Source: Loxodes magnus
Taxonomy: Eukaryota > Ciliophora > Karyorelictea > Loxodida > Loxodidae
Length of the DNA: 64,000 nucleotides
Direction of reading: 5' to 3'
NCBI GenBank assembly: GCA_946699065.1
Contig: CAMPDV010000294.1
Span: forward strand, 186,001 to 250,000
The stretch's first letter is position 1. Every line of letters starts with the position of its first letter. A model generated the notes under the pieces. That model made no database searches. It was given only the letters and a program-made list of their open reading frames with translations, and was not told the origin of the DNA. Shown here in pieces: positions 13,398 to 26,380 of the stretch. Position numbers and translations under genes: made by a program.

Positions 13398-13470
13398 ATT
13401 TTCAATTTCAATTTCAATTTCAATTTCAATTTCAAAAAAATAAAAAATAAAAAATAAAAAATTTTTAAAA
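13398..13470. repeat. Microsatellite (TTTCAA)n followed by (TAAAAAA)n
   Basis: About six tandem copies of a TTTCAA hexamer run into an A-rich TAAAAAA tract. Simple sequence; no function inferred. Confidence 0.9.
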
Positions 13471-13744
13471 TGTTGAAAATTTTCTAACTCTTAAATTTTT
13501 ATAATCAGACTATTCGAAGATAGGCTATTTTTCATACTTTATGGATGCATGTTATGTTAAAATTACTAATTTTTTTATTGGTTTCAAATTTTAAACTTCT
13601 ACTTAAGTGGAAACTTTTCAATGTTTGAGTAAATAAGTAAAAATTATTTAATTTTTATTTTCTAAACTTAATATGAAATTCAGCTTTATTTTTTTAAATA
13701 ATTATTTACATCATCATTAATTAATTAATTAATTTCAACTAATA

Positions 13745-14035
13745 AAGTTTTTGGACCGGAAACTCCTTTCCGATTGCACGACCCGACGCTCTCTTTTTAT
13801 GGAATAATGGGGATATCCTGTTGTGTTTCAGGCACAGAGGCTAGGGAGCTCCATCGCTATGAGCAGCCAGGCTTCAAGCCCTTACCAATAGCGGATAATC
13901 TCAAAGACAGCATTCCCTTCAGAAAAGGACTCTGACAAGGGACTTTCTCAGCGACAGGAAAGGAACTTATTCCTAGCCATAAAACCAGAAAGTTTAGTCA
14001 CGAAAGTCATTCTCAGCTCCCACCATCTTTTCAAT
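13745..14035 (-). ncRNA. GC-rich dispersed element, copy 1 (candidate structured RNA or SINE)
   Basis: A ~290-bp block of about half GC stands in ~80% AT DNA. On the minus strand it starts GATGGTGGGAGCTGAGAATG and ends with a hairpin GGAAAGGAGTTTCC before GGTCC. A near-identical copy lies inverted at 22665-22960 and a diverged one at 53235-53527, all three bordered by TTAATTAATTA-like DNA. In the diverged copy the base pair flanking the hairpin changes from C-G to T-A, which suggests RNA pairing is kept. I do not recognise it as SRP, RNase P, U3 or tRNA. No shared protein frame survives the indels between copies. Strand is assumed. Confidence 0.45.
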
Positions 14036-14049
14036 TATATTTATATCAT

Positions 14050-16200
14050 CTTTAAGATTCTAGCTCTATATATTAAGTAAAGTAGCAAAATTAATTAAAA
14101 TTTTGAAATAAAAACATATTTTTTTTAATTTTATTGATTAAAATAAGCCTATAAATAAAAAAATATGAAACTAGGAGCATTTTTATTAAAAGGAGAGTTA
14201 AAGATTGTCTAAGAACAATAGATATACAAATAAAATAAAATAACATTTTTTGATAAATTTGTATTAAGAAAATAAAATATAAATGATAGTAAATTTGAAT
14301 ATTATTCTTGTTTATTTAAAAATTTAATATTATTTAAATATTTTAATTAAAATAAAATTTCTGGTTATTAAATTTTATAAAAACTTACTCATTTATAGTT
14401 ACAAATTATTAGTGAAAATAATATAATTATAATAACACTATTTATAATTTATTTACGTATCTTATATTTATTATTTTTATAAATTTAATTTCATAGAAAA
14501 ATAATTAATAATAATTAGTATTTAATAATTAATGCAATTGTATCTAATTTATAATTAAAATCAAATTTTTCTAATTCTAGGTTTAAGAGATTGGAAAATG
14601 CTATTTTTTACTTAAAATAGATAATTAAAATTACATAAGAAAAAATTATTTATTTATAAAATAAATTATATCAATAGAGTATATATCCCTTCTTATTTTT
14701 AGTTTAAAATATCCCTTTCTATTAAAATTTATTTTTTAAACATTTTCGACGAAACTAATTATAAAAATCTATTTCACAATCAATTAAAAACTCTATCAAG
14801 TTGATAAGTAACATTTATACTTTTATCGAAGAGAATTTCTTTCTAATTATATTATAGCAAGTGGTTATCATACTTTCAAATATATATAAAAATTAAAAAA
14901 TGTGAGACTAGAATTTTAAAGTCTTTGCATTATAAAAAAATGTATTTTATAGATAGTAAATTTAAACAAAGAAATTATAAAGTAAATAAAGAATAAAATA
15001 AATAATTTTATATCATGAATGGATTCTTTTTATCTATTATAAAAATATTTAATTTCTTATTATATATTAAAATAATATATTTTATATTTTATAAAATAGT
15101 TTTAATTAATTTTTCATGCAAATTTAGTTTAGCAAAATCTTTATAAATTAAAAATAATTTAGATATAAAATTTAAAATATTTAATTTGTAAAATGATTAA
15201 AAATGTAATAAAAATATAATATTATTTTAAGATATAATTAGAAATAAAAGAAAGTATAAAATTTATGTATCCTATTTAAAAAATATAATTAAACTTATTT
15301 AATATATTTAAATAGCTTACAAAATAATTTTCTTTATTTTTAAACATTTTAAAAATAGTTTTAAATAATTTTAAGTTATATATAGAAATAAATATTATTA
15401 TTTTAATAATAATTATAAATCAAATAGTTTAATTTATATAATTCTTTCAAACTTTATTTAATAACATTTTCATTTCTTATTATTTTTATTGTTTATGCAT
15501 ATTTATTTATAATTTTTATTATTATATTCTAAATATTTTTAATAGTGAAATTTTATATTTAGTTTTTATTTGTTTCAATGCATTTTTCTTCGTTATAATT
15601 TTATGATTGAATTGTGTCATTTATAATATTTATCATATTCTTTTAGATTAAATATTATCTTATATTTGTTAAATTCTTGTCATAATCACTTATTAATATC
15701 GTAATTATATTACTTAAAATTTAAGCTCCAATTAATTTAATTCTAGCGAATATCTTCCAATAAATTAAGTTTCTTCACTAATAAATTAAATTAATCTATT
15801 TTTTCTATTTTTTTAAATTATGTTATTTCAAATTGTCATATTCTATTAAAAAATTACTCTGATGTTTAATAAAGTTAGAAAAGTTATTTTTGCTCATTTT
15901 TTCACTTAAATTTTTTTATTTCAAGAAAAATTTGACTAAAATCTTAATTATCACAGTATCTGATCAAGCTTTTTTCTCAACTAGAATCGAATGATTAAGT
16001 TTAAATGAAATTCATAGTTTATTTAATAGTATTATTTTAATTTTTTATTTGTATTATTGATATCCTTTTTTATATAAAAGCTTCTAACTTTTGGAGTTAG
16101 ATAAATATCTATTTTATTAATGTAAAGAAATAGCATACTTAAAATTAAATCATTTGATACTATAAAGTTTTAGGTAAAACAGCAAATATTAGGTTTGTAA
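14050..16200. other. AT-rich spacer, no gene seen
   Basis: Extremely AT-rich, rich in short homopolymers; no recognised motif or paralogue inside the window. Confidence 0.5.
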
Positions 16201-16224
16201 TTATTATTATATAAAATTGTTTCT

Positions 16225-17150
16225 CCATTATTAGGGAGTTTTACCCTCTCAGAAGTACAGCGCTTCAAGCTTTTCGCTGTTTGTTAAAATAATTGGGGCA
16301 ACAGAAAGATTACACGTTCCCATACGCGGGTTTTTTTAATAGGTTTTACGTTATAATTCCCTTAGGACTTGGTTATAGCTCCATTTTCTTCCTCTTGTTC
16401 GTACTTCCATTCTCATGCAAAAAACCTTGTTCAGCCCAATTGCTTCTGTTCGCTTTGCTTATCAGAAGTTCCTTTGTTTCTATTGAAACTTCTTACAGTT
16501 CCGATATAGCTTTTATTGGTAGTAGAAGCGAAAGCATCTCTTCTTGATCGGAATTAGTCTCATTTGAGGTTAAGCTTAGGGTTTGACAATCATTGAGATC
16601 GATCCAGTTTTTAGCTATTCCATTCTTGATTCTTTTAGGAGTTGAATTTCCTATTCTTATTTCACTACTTAATCCCTCAGCTAAGTTGTGTTTTTATCCT
16701 AATAGTGTTGGATGCTGAAGAACGCATCCATTTGCGTTCATAGTAATCTATACGATCCCCGTCCATTTAATTCTTTTCTTTGTGGCTTGAAAACTAGTTT
16801 TTTGTTCTAGTATTTCAACTTTTAACCTCTTCATTGAAGTTCACCACCCTTAATGCAAACTACGCTACATCAAATTGCTCAGAGTTAAAGCCAAAGGATC
16901 GTTCCTAGTCACGCAATACCATCTCCTACTGCCTTCGAGGCCTCTCTTCCGTGTTTGGAGTTTACCAAGTTTGTTTCTGTCGTTTACCCGGCTTTGGAAG
17001 TTGTTAGGTCTATTATTAGTTTTTTTGCTGATAAAAAGGTTTGTCTAAATAAAGAAAAGACGTGATGTTAGAAGAATGGCATCTCGCTTCCTCTCTTCCT
17101 TTTTGTCTTTTGAAGAGGTGGCGAAGAAGCCCTATCGGATGTTTGACATT
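16225..17150. other. Compositionally foreign ~930-bp block
   Basis: GC rises sharply to roughly 40% between about 16225 and 17150, with sharp borders to AT-rich DNA on both sides. It has no copy elsewhere in the window. The plus strand holds a hydrophobic frame at 16293-16853. Origin candidates are mitochondrial DNA transferred to the nucleus, a horizontally acquired or endosymbiont fragment, or an unrecognised gene on either strand. I do not recognise the sequence. Confidence 0.6.
16293..16853 (+). CDS. Hydrophobic hypothetical frame inside the foreign block
   Basis: With TGA as Trp and TAA/TAG as stops (the ciliate mitochondrial code) this frame is 186 codons long, begins at TTG after an in-frame TAA, contains four TGA and ends at TAA 16851-16853. 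The peptide is rich in Leu, Phe, Ile and Ser with likely membrane segments (for example IFFLLFVLPF and FLAIPFLILLG), as in ciliate mitochondrial membrane proteins of unknown function. No family was recognised. The opposite strand gives a charged peptide if TAA/TAG are Gln, so strand and reality are both uncertain. Confidence 0.25.
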
Positions 17151-17519
17151 TTTTTAATTACATATAAATTGATGTAATTTATAATTATCCAAGCTAGAAA
17201 AAACTTAAAATTTTATGAAGTTAATAATTTAAAATAATTTAATTATTAGATTTAACCTTTTTAAATAAAATTTAGTTTTCAAATAGCTAATTAAATATTA
17301 TTGCTTTTAAGAAAGCATTTTAAACATTTTTTATTTTAAGTTTTGAAAATTAAATTTTATTTTAAATTAAATTATTAAATTAAATATGTTAAAGTAAATA
17401 ATCTTAATTAGTTTTAGCTTTTAATATTGCTTCAATAAGAGCTTACAATATTATTAGAATATAAATATTTAAAAGATAGTTTAATTAAAAGCGTTTTTAA
17501 AGTTTCTATCTATATAGAG

Positions 17520-17665
17520 GACAAAAGCTCAAACTCTATAGATATATTTCGCATTTCTAATGACGTGGAACACCATGCAAAGTACCCCCCCTAAATTTAT
17601 GAGAATGATGAAAAAAATATAGGATATCCTGCCTCGTCTTCTATTTGCTGCTATATTCTTTCTTT
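17520..17665. other. Short GC-richer island, unexplained
   Basis: Contains GACGTGGAACACCATGC, a run of seven C, and GGATATCCTGCCTCGTC. It sits just outside the border of the WD40 module that begins near 17690. No feature type can be supported. Confidence 0.3.
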
Positions 17666-18035
17666 TTCTTGTCGAAAATACATACTGTTTAAGTAGCTTT
17701 TTCTTTAAAGCATAAATAAGTTGTAATTAATAAATGTATATTAAAGTTATTATAATAAGGATATAATTCTTCGTTATAAAACTTTTGATATAATAAATTA
17801 TCCTTTTGTTTAAAAGTAAAAAGATATAAAATAATTAAAATTGTATAAGCTTTTACACTATTAGTTTAATATCTATCTTGTTTTAAGACAAAAATAGAAA
17901 AATCAATGTTTTAGAAGATATTTATAAGTATGCTTAATAAATAATTAAATTGTTTAATTTTATTGAAATTAAGATAGTAAAATTTATTTAGTTATTTTAA
18001 TTAAATAGTTATTGAAGTAAGTTGTAAAAATTAAA

Positions 18036-18656
18036 ATGGAGAAAAAAGAAAAGTAATTTACTAAAAGTATTTTTTTAAGAAAACTCTTAAGAGCGAGAAA
18101 CCACATTCTAGGAAAAGTATCTCTACTTCATTTTAAGTATGAAATTCTGCCTAATTTATGTTACTAAAAGCTAATAAATAAGATTAGTTATGACCAAAAT
18201 AAAGGTATTTCTTTAATATTTTTTAGACAAAATCCTTACTGGTCACACTTTACGCGTTTGGTCGGTAGCTATATCAAGGGATCTAAATTGAATTGTATCA
18301 GGTTCAGAATATCCTGAAAATTTGATAAAGATCTGGAATTTCCAGACAGGTGCTCTCCTAAGAACTATAACAAGAACATACTTCTACTATTTGATCGGTA
18401 GTAATCTCCTCAGACTCTAACTATATCGTATCAGTATCTGGTGATAGAACCATAAAGATCTGAAATTCATAGACTTGTTCTCTCCAAAGAACTATAACGG
18501 GACATACTCACTATGTTATATCGGTAGTAATCTCCTATGACTCTAAATATATTATATCGGGATCTGGAGATAAAACCATAAAAATCTGAAATTTCTACAA
18601 TGGTGATCTCCAAAGAGCTCTAACTGGTCATACTAATGCAGTTTTATCGGTAGTAA
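18036..18656 (+). pseudogene. WD40 repeat protein, truncated and frameshifted copy E
   Basis: The N-terminal exon (ATG 18036), the 22-nt intron (18205-18226, GT..AG) and the first WD40 repeats are clearly homologous to copies A-D. A one-base insertion near 18370, where other copies read ACAGGACATAC and this one ACAAGAACATAC, shifts the frame in repeat 2. Homology ends abruptly after the GGTAGTAAT string of repeat 4, at about 18656; the rest of the propeller is gone. The 5-prime flank back to about 17690 is also shared with the other modules. A dead copy left by duplication or recombination. Confidence 0.85.
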
Positions 18657-18659
18657 TAA

Positions 18660-21180
18660 AGTCTCTTAGCTATTTTGAATTAACATTGTAATTTTTTATG
18701 AAAGCCTAATTTTCTTCCATTTTATTGATATGTTATTTAGTAGATGGAAAATATGGATATGGATATTTTCTCTTTAATTAATTTATAGAATCTTATTCCA
18801 AAGAATTTCTTAAGTATCCTATTTTAGATTTTATGAATGAGAGTTGTTGAAAATCTAAAAAGATTATTCACAGAATTTTATGGATAGAAATGTTAAATTG
18901 GAAGAAATTTACTACTTTAATACTTGGCTCTATTTCAGATTTTCCATTAAAGTACATTTTTCTGATGCAACTTTATCAAAAGCTTTGATTCAATTGATTA
19001 GTTGCTCACTTAGTTTATCATATTATTTCTACAATTTTATGTATTTAGAATCAATAAAGTCGCACTAGGAAATTTAATCCAAATGTAGTAGGTCTGTTCC
19101 AGTAGCCGTATCTAAATTCAAAATAATTGTTTGAATTTTTTAATCACTGGATTAAATTTCAACCTCTTTTTAATCATTCTATAGTTAAGGTATTTTTGTT
19201 TATTTGAAAGCATCTTTAAATTCTTGGATATACTTATTTTTTTACAAATATAATGAACTTAATATGCTTTAATAATCCAATTCTTTAAGTTATAGATTCT
19301 ATTAAAGATTATTACATAAATCCGATTTCTAAGAATTTTTTTTTCTCATTCAATGTTAAAAATTTAAAGTTAGCTTTATCATATTTATACTTTATCAATT
19401 ACTTTTTAATTTTAAGATTTCAGTTGCTAATTATAATTCAAAATATAGTTTAATTCAAGTTCGATATTAGTTTTTTATTATCAAACTTCTTAAAGTAGTT
19501 ACCAAATGTGTTGTTATCCAGAAAATTACTATTAGTAGAATGAAATTTATTATTTTAAATATTCCTATTTTTAATATAATAATGATTCTTCAGTTTATGT
19601 TTGATCCATTTCTAATTTTATCTATTGCGTTTACGCTTCTTAATTTATAAAAATTCTATTGTTAATTTAAGTTCTTTATTCAATACATTTTATTATTAAA
19701 TCTGTTTAAGCAGTTATCTCTTTAGAATTGACATAAGTTATTTATACTGATTATTCGTGAACTATTATTTACTCTTTGGATTAAAATGAAAACTAATTCC
19801 TCTCAAATTTTTATTGAAAATTTTTCTAAAGTAGTTATTAATTATGCTCTACTAAAGAAAGATATTATTTATAAGTAACATTATCTAATGAAATTGTTCA
19901 GTTTAATCTTCTACTTTAAAATTATTAATAGGTTATTTTTTATCTGTTATAATATTTAATTATTTTTTCAACAGCTTTTCCTAATAATATTATAAGGAAA
20001 ATTTTAGTAACTATTTTTTTGTATTTCTAATTAATTTTATTAATATATGCTTTATAATATGCTTTTGATGATTCTTAGTTATTTATCAAGGTTTATTTTT
20101 CTAGTTCGTATTTTGCTTCTGTACTATCTAATTTTTCATTTAATAAATAGTTCTTATCTATTAGTCTTTATATATCATATTTAAGTATTTTTATACCTAA
20201 AAAAAATTAAATTTCATTAAACGAATTATTAATTGCTTAATTTTGAATTGCATTTATCGGGCCACCATTTTATTATAGTTTTTTATTTTAATTCTAAAGA
20301 TCAGATAAATAGTGATACTTTGAATTAACTGAATTAATATTATTGTCTTAATTTTAACTGTTTTTATTACATTCAATTTAATCGAATTTCTGATTACTGT
20401 TATTCAAAAATAAATCTTAAGTTTATGTATTTTTTTATATTGTAAAAGGATATTTTTATTTAAATTTAATTCAGATTTGAAAGCTTATCTTAAGAGATCG
20501 GAGTATCTTAGATAATACTTAATTTTGCAAAGATTTTTTGGATGATCTTTTTGCATCTTCGGCGGTAATATTTTAGGCGTTTACACTAGTTTTCTATCTA
20601 TAGGTTTATTTTTCTTTCAATAGATGCTAAAATTGATGTCCACGATGAAGAGAATTTCGAAGCGATTTCATTGGAATGCGTAAGAATTTATTTTCTAGTT
20701 TTTGACTACAGATATTTAGTAATTTTCTAAATAAATCCATTATATGTTTACTTATTTGATTTGTATCAACTCCAATTCTTTTATTTGGAGGTTTTTATGC
20801 ACCTGCCTGTTCTTGATCTATGAGTTTGCATCTTCATTATAATTAATTATAGAAGAGTCGCAAGTTAAAACTAGTGAATTTTAAGTATTTTCCATTTTTT
20901 TTACTTTAAATTGGTGCTTATAATGATATAATTATTACAATACGATTATACAGTTTCTTTTGTATACATGTATTAACGTTACTATCATTCATTATTTCAA
21001 GATCATTTAGTAGGAGAAATTCTTATAATCTATATGTATTATAAAATTATTTTCAGGATTGTCTACAAAACCTTATAAACGGATATTGAATTCTCCCGTC
21101 AGTATATGTGGATTCTCATCAAGCTTATTTAGCATTGTGTTAAAAAGTTCATAAGCTTAATCTTTGATATCTTAATTTAA
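18660..21180. other. AT-rich DNA next to the truncated WD40 copy, no supported gene
   Basis: On the minus strand a stop-free frame can be read over most of this stretch with TAA/TAG as Gln, but Gln from TAA/TAG is far too frequent and TGA is not depleted, which is what random AT-rich DNA gives under this code. A weak rise in GC near 20540-20680 is the only hint of coding. Nothing recognised. Confidence 0.4.
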
Positions 21181-21234
21181 AAAATATTGCTAAAAATTTT
21201 TATATCTTTCAAAACTCTAACCCTTTTTTTAATT

Positions 21235-22420
21235 TATCCATCCCGAAAATCTTCTGTAGTGTAAGACTCAAAGCTAAAAAATAAAGAATAATTGTTCACA
21301 ATTTCATTCTTTATCTCTCCTTTTTAATTGAGATCCTATTTTATTAAGTAAATTCTAATAAAATTAAAAAATGTTATCACTAGTTTTTTCATTTACTCGA
21401 AAAGAAATTAAAATTAAAAAAATTTTACATCCAAGTCAAAAAAATGCATTTTTATCAAAACTTAAACAATAAATTTTGTTTTTAATCATTTCAAAAAAAT
21501 TAAAATTATCAAATTTTTTTTATTGAAATAAAAAAGAAATAAAAAATGATTCAAATTTTTTCAAATCAAAAATTTTTCTTAAAACAAAAATAAGTTTTTT
21601 CATTTTTACAAAATACCATTTTGACAAAAAAGACTTACAAATTCTAATTATACAAAAAAAAATTTAAATTCATATTTTTTTTTAAAATCTATTATATTTA
21701 GAATTTTTTTGAAATTTTATTACCTTTCAACTTTTTTCATCCCGAAATAAAAAAATTTATTCTGTTCCGAAAATTTCCTCTAATGTAAAATGCTGAGCAA
21801 AAAAAATGTTTTTAATTTTCATTAAATCTGTGCTTTGAAATTGAAATAAAAATAAAAAAACTTACTATCAGTAAAAAAAATTTCTAATTAGAAACGTAAC
21901 ATGTTAAACATAAAAATTAAAATTAAACCTGATAAAAAACACAAGATTAAACTTATTTAAATTAATGTTAATAACATTTACCTGAAAATATTTAAATTAG
22001 CATCTCATAATTCAAAAATTTTTCAAGTTAACTTTTTAAATAAAAAAAATTGAATTTATTCCTTCCCAAAAATCTTTGGAAGTTTAAATCGCAGAGCCAA
22101 AAATAAATTTGAAATTTTTCGAAAAAAAAATTTTTTAACCAAAGGAATCTATAAAAAAATCATTGCTAAAAAAATTAAATTAAAAAAAAATTTTCCAACA
22201 AATATTTTCAAAAATCTCTTTCAAAAACTACTTTATAAAAATATTTTTTAAACCATTTTAGAAAACTATTTTCAAAATTTTTTATTCCTATTTAGGTGTT
22301 TTTTATTCCTTTTTATTTTTTTTATTCCTATTTAGAGTTTTTTATTCCTTTTTATTTTTTTTATTCCGAAATAATTAAATTTATTCCGTCCCAAAAATCT
22401 TTGGTAGTGTTAAACGCTGA
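21235..22420. repeat. Cluster of degenerate short repeats 3-prime of WD40 gene B
   Basis: Same family as 8030-9120: CCCGAAAT / CCGTCCCAAAAATCTTTGG / TAGTGT..CGCTGAG blocks near 21240, 21740, 22060 and 22370. Between 22279 and 22368 there is also a tandem of TTTTTTATTCCTATTTAG-type units, and 22543-22640 is a (TAATAATAAA)n simple repeat. Confidence 0.6.
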
Positions 22421-22664
22421 GAATAAAAATTTTTTTTTTATTTTAATGAAATCCATACTCTAAAATTGAAAAATAAAAACTTACCATCAGAAAAATTAAT
22501 TTTCCAATCGGAAACGAAAAATAATAAACTTAAATATTAAAATTTTATAATAATAATAAATAATAATAAATAATAATAAATAATAATAAATTATAATTAA
22601 TTATAATTAATAAATAATAAGCAATAATAAATATCAATCATAAAAAATAAATAATAATAATTGA

Positions 22665-22960
22665 AAAGATGGTGGGAGCTGAGAATGACCTTCGTGACAA
22701 CACTTTCTGGTTTTATGGCTAGGAACAAGTTCCTTTCCTGTCGCTGAGAAAGTCCCTAATCAGAGTCATTTTCTGAAAGGAACACTGTCTTTGAGATTAT
22801 CCGCTCTTGGTAGGTGCTTGAAACCTGGCTGCTCATAGCGATGGAGCTCCCTAGCAGCTGTGCCTGGAGCACAACAGGATATCCCCGTTATTCCATAAAA
22901 AGAGAGCGTCGTGTCGTGCAATCGGAAAGGAGTTTCCGGTCCAAAAAACTTTTGCAGTTG
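22665..22960 (+). ncRNA. GC-rich dispersed element, copy 2
   Basis: Inverted relative to copy 1 and close to identical to it, beginning GATGGTGGGAGCTGAGAATG on the plus strand and ending in the GGAAAGGAGTTTCC hairpin. It separates the repeat cluster from the 3-prime flank of WD40 gene B, a position where gene A and gene D modules have no such element, so it inserted after the modules duplicated. Candidate structured RNA or non-autonomous mobile element. Confidence 0.45.
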
Positions 22961-23480
22961 AAATTAATTAATTAAAAAATAAATAATAAAAAAAACATAT
23001 TTAAAAAATTTAATTTAATTTAAAATAAAATAAATAAAATAAAATACTTAATTAAATTTTTTAATTATAATCAAGATTATAAACCAACTTTAACCTTATA
23101 AATAATATATTAACTACTTCAAAAAAAATTAAAATTTATACTCAACTTGAAATTTTTACAAAATTTAAAAATAAATCTATAAAATTTTATAGCATAAAAT
23201 TAAACTTAAACTTATAACCGTCTTCATTTAACAAAATTATATTAAAAATATTTTTAAACATTACCACTTTAAATCACATACCTCACTAATTTCTATGACC
23301 ATATTACTCAACCTTTTTTTAAACCAAGAATATTTAAGAATATACAACCTTTTAATAAATATAAAAAGCAAACACTTAATATAACTACAAGCATAGTTAT
23401 CATTAAACATTCATTTAAATGCATTACCAATATCTTATATCTTTAATCGTAAAATTTAATTAAGTCAAATAGCAAGTTAC

Positions 23481-24567
23481 TCAACTCGAAATCTTCCATT
23501 TTCTTATCGCCTTGTCCTCAGCTCCCGATACCAACCATCTATTATCAACACTCAATGCTATAGAATATATATACGATGTATGCCCTTGCAAAGTCTATAT
23601 ACACTCACCCTTATCAAAATTCCATATCTTGATTGTTTTATCGTAAGATCCAGAAAAGATAACACTTGAATCAACACTTAACTGAATACTTGATACAGAA
23701 CTTGAGTGACCTTAAAGAGTACGAATACACTAACCAGAAGAGAAGTCCCATATCTTAATAGTCTTGTCCCGAGAACCTGATATGATATATCTATTATCCT
23801 TAGACACTATCACCGAAAAAACTCAGTCCAAATGTCCAGTAAGAGTTCGCACAAGCTGACCAGTCTAGAAATCCCAGATCTTTATAGTTGTATCACCAGA
23901 TGCCGATATAATATATCTAGAGTCATAGGAGATTATTACCGATCAAACTCAATCAGTATGTCCCGACAAAGTTCTTTTGAGAGCACCATTGTGAAAATTT
24001 CAGATCTTTATGGTTTTGTCATAAGATCCCGATACAATATAGCTAGAGTCCGTGGAGATTACTATCGAAGTAATAGGAGAAGTATGTCCCGTTAAAGTTC
24101 TTCGGAGAGCACCATTGCGGAAATTTCAGATCTTGATGGTTTTGTCATCAGATCCTGATACGATATAGCTAGAGTCTAGAGAGATTACTACCGATTCAAC
24201 ATATGAAGTATGTCCTGTTATAGTTCTTAGGAGGGAACCAGTCTGGAAATTCCAGATCTTTATCGATTTTTCAGGATATGCTGAACCTGATACAATTCAA
24301 TTCAGGTCACTTGATATGGATACCGATAAAACAATTGAAGTGTGATTAGTAAGGACTTAGTCTAAAAAATATTAAAGAAATACCTTTACTTTGGTCATAA
24401 CTGATCTTATTTATTAACTTTTAGTAGCATAAGTTAGGCAGAATTTCATACTTAAAATGAAGAAGAGATATTTTCCCTAGAATGTGGCTTTTCGCTCTTA
24501 AGAGTTTTCTTAAAAAAATACTTTTAGTAAAATGTTTTTCTTTTTTCTCCGTTTATTTTTTCTCCAT
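23481..24567 (-). CDS. WD40 repeat protein, copy B (354 aa, one 22-nt intron)
   Basis: Exon 1 is 24567-24384, intron 24362-24383, exon 2 24361-23481. Same design as copy A: basic N-terminus, seven WD40 repeats, terminal RKWKISS then TGA at 23481-23483. TGA is used for Trp both at the propeller Trp of KIW (repeats 2, 3) and at variable surface positions (GHTDWVWSV has two TGA; HLDWVFSV one). The last three blades and the 3-prime flank are base-for-base identical to copy A over about 620 bp while the first four blades differ, pointing to gene conversion or a recent crossover. The first His-dipeptide is NHT instead of GHT. Confidence 0.88.
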
Positions 24568-26380
24568 TTTAATTTTATATTTACTTCTATAACTATTTAA
24601 ATAAAATAACTCAATAAATTTTACTGACTTAATTTAAATACAATTAAACAATTTAATTATTTATTAAGCATACTTATAAATATCTTCTTAAACATTTATT
24701 TTTCTATTTTTGTCTTAAAACAAGACAAGATATTAAACTAATAGTGTATAAGCTTTTACAATTTTAATTATTTTATATCCTTTTACTTTTAAATAAAAGG
24801 ATAATCTATTATATCAAAAGTTTTATAACGAAGAATTGTATCCTTATTATAATAACTTTAATATACATTTATTAATTACAACTTATTTGTGCTTTAAATA
24901 AAAGACTCTTAATAAGAAAACCTTATTTCGTTGTAGACCTTTTAAATGATAAATAAAATATTGCCATTTTTTTAAGGCTATTGTTATTAATTATTGTTTT
25001 TCACTTACATTTAACCAAAAAAAGTAATTTCTTTAAGCATTTTACTAATTAAAAAAAATGAAATAAAATAAGTTTCTTATTAATTAGTTTGAACAAATAT
25101 TAAAAAACATCAAATTATTTAACAAATTATTTTTAACATTTATAAGATAAAATCTTTTAATTATCCACTTTCTTACTACTATTTCATTAAAACTTTTTAT
25201 TTATAAAAGATCTCTCTTATAATAATAAACTAATATAATTTATTACTTTTAATGTTGATTCTAAGCAAAATATCTAAATGTAATAAATAGATTTAGATAA
25301 CTTTCTCTTTTTATAGTAAACTAATATTATATTTATTATTTATGTTATTTTAGTAATTATCATTTCAATCTAATAATACCTAAATTATTCTAGATTATTT
25401 AAAGATAGAAGCTTAATTCTATTATTCTATACAAATCTATATTATATTGCTAACACTATTAATACTCTATTTCTTAAAATTAGTTGTTTTTTGTTTAGAA
25501 AATTTATAAGCTTTCAAGAAAGAAAAATATTTTTAATATCTTCTATTACTATTTTCTGAATTAATAGAAAGAGTAAACTTAACATAATATGTTTCTTTGT
25601 AGTATGAGATAATATAAGTATTAGGTTAGCTAGTATAAGTTATTTAAAACTAAAATAGTAGATTATTATTTACTCTTAGCAAATTTTATTAATCTACTAT
25701 TATTCTATATCTTTCTGTTCCTAGTAAACAATTCTCTATGCTTTGCTTTATAGCACATCATAATTTGTAAATTCTGCAATACTGGAGTATAAGACGAAAC
25801 TAATATCATAAGTACATATGAATAATATATGGAAGAAAGATGTAAATCTTAATTGTATATCATTTACCTCAATAACAGGCTAGAACACGTAGATCTACCA
25901 AACTTTGAACTAATAACATAATATAAGGCAGTCACAAATTTGAATAATGAATACGTAATCGATAAGAAATACTGTGTTAATAAATAGATTTTATAGTAAA
26001 AGATTACATTAAAGAAATATTAGAAAAAAGGAAGAAAAGATACATTGAAATAATTTTATCATATTAAAAAGTAATCAGTAAATATTGTTTTGGGATCTAA
26101 TGAACATATGTTATTATATAATGAATTAACTAAACAAAGAAAATAGAAACTAAGCAAGGGAGTGCAAGAGGAATTTTAGAGAAAAGTTGAATTTAATCTA
26201 AGATAAGTGTAAAAAAGATTAACGGATAGTGAAAATGAATTAAGAACTCAAATTTAGCGTAAAAAAAGATTTTTAAATTAATTAATTATATTATGCTTAA
26301 TTAAAAGCCAAGCATAAGCTAAAATTATTATCTTATTTTAACCACTTATCTTTATTTAAATTGTATTAGATTGCATTATC

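Noticed and set aside
18660-20750. Stop-free minus-strand frame of several hundred codons
   Set aside because: With TAA, TAG and TGA all sense, every frame is open; TAA/TAG and TGA are as frequent as chance predicts for this composition.
22543-22640. Possible origin or regulatory array in (TAATAATAAA)n
   Set aside because: Simple AT microsatellite without further structure.
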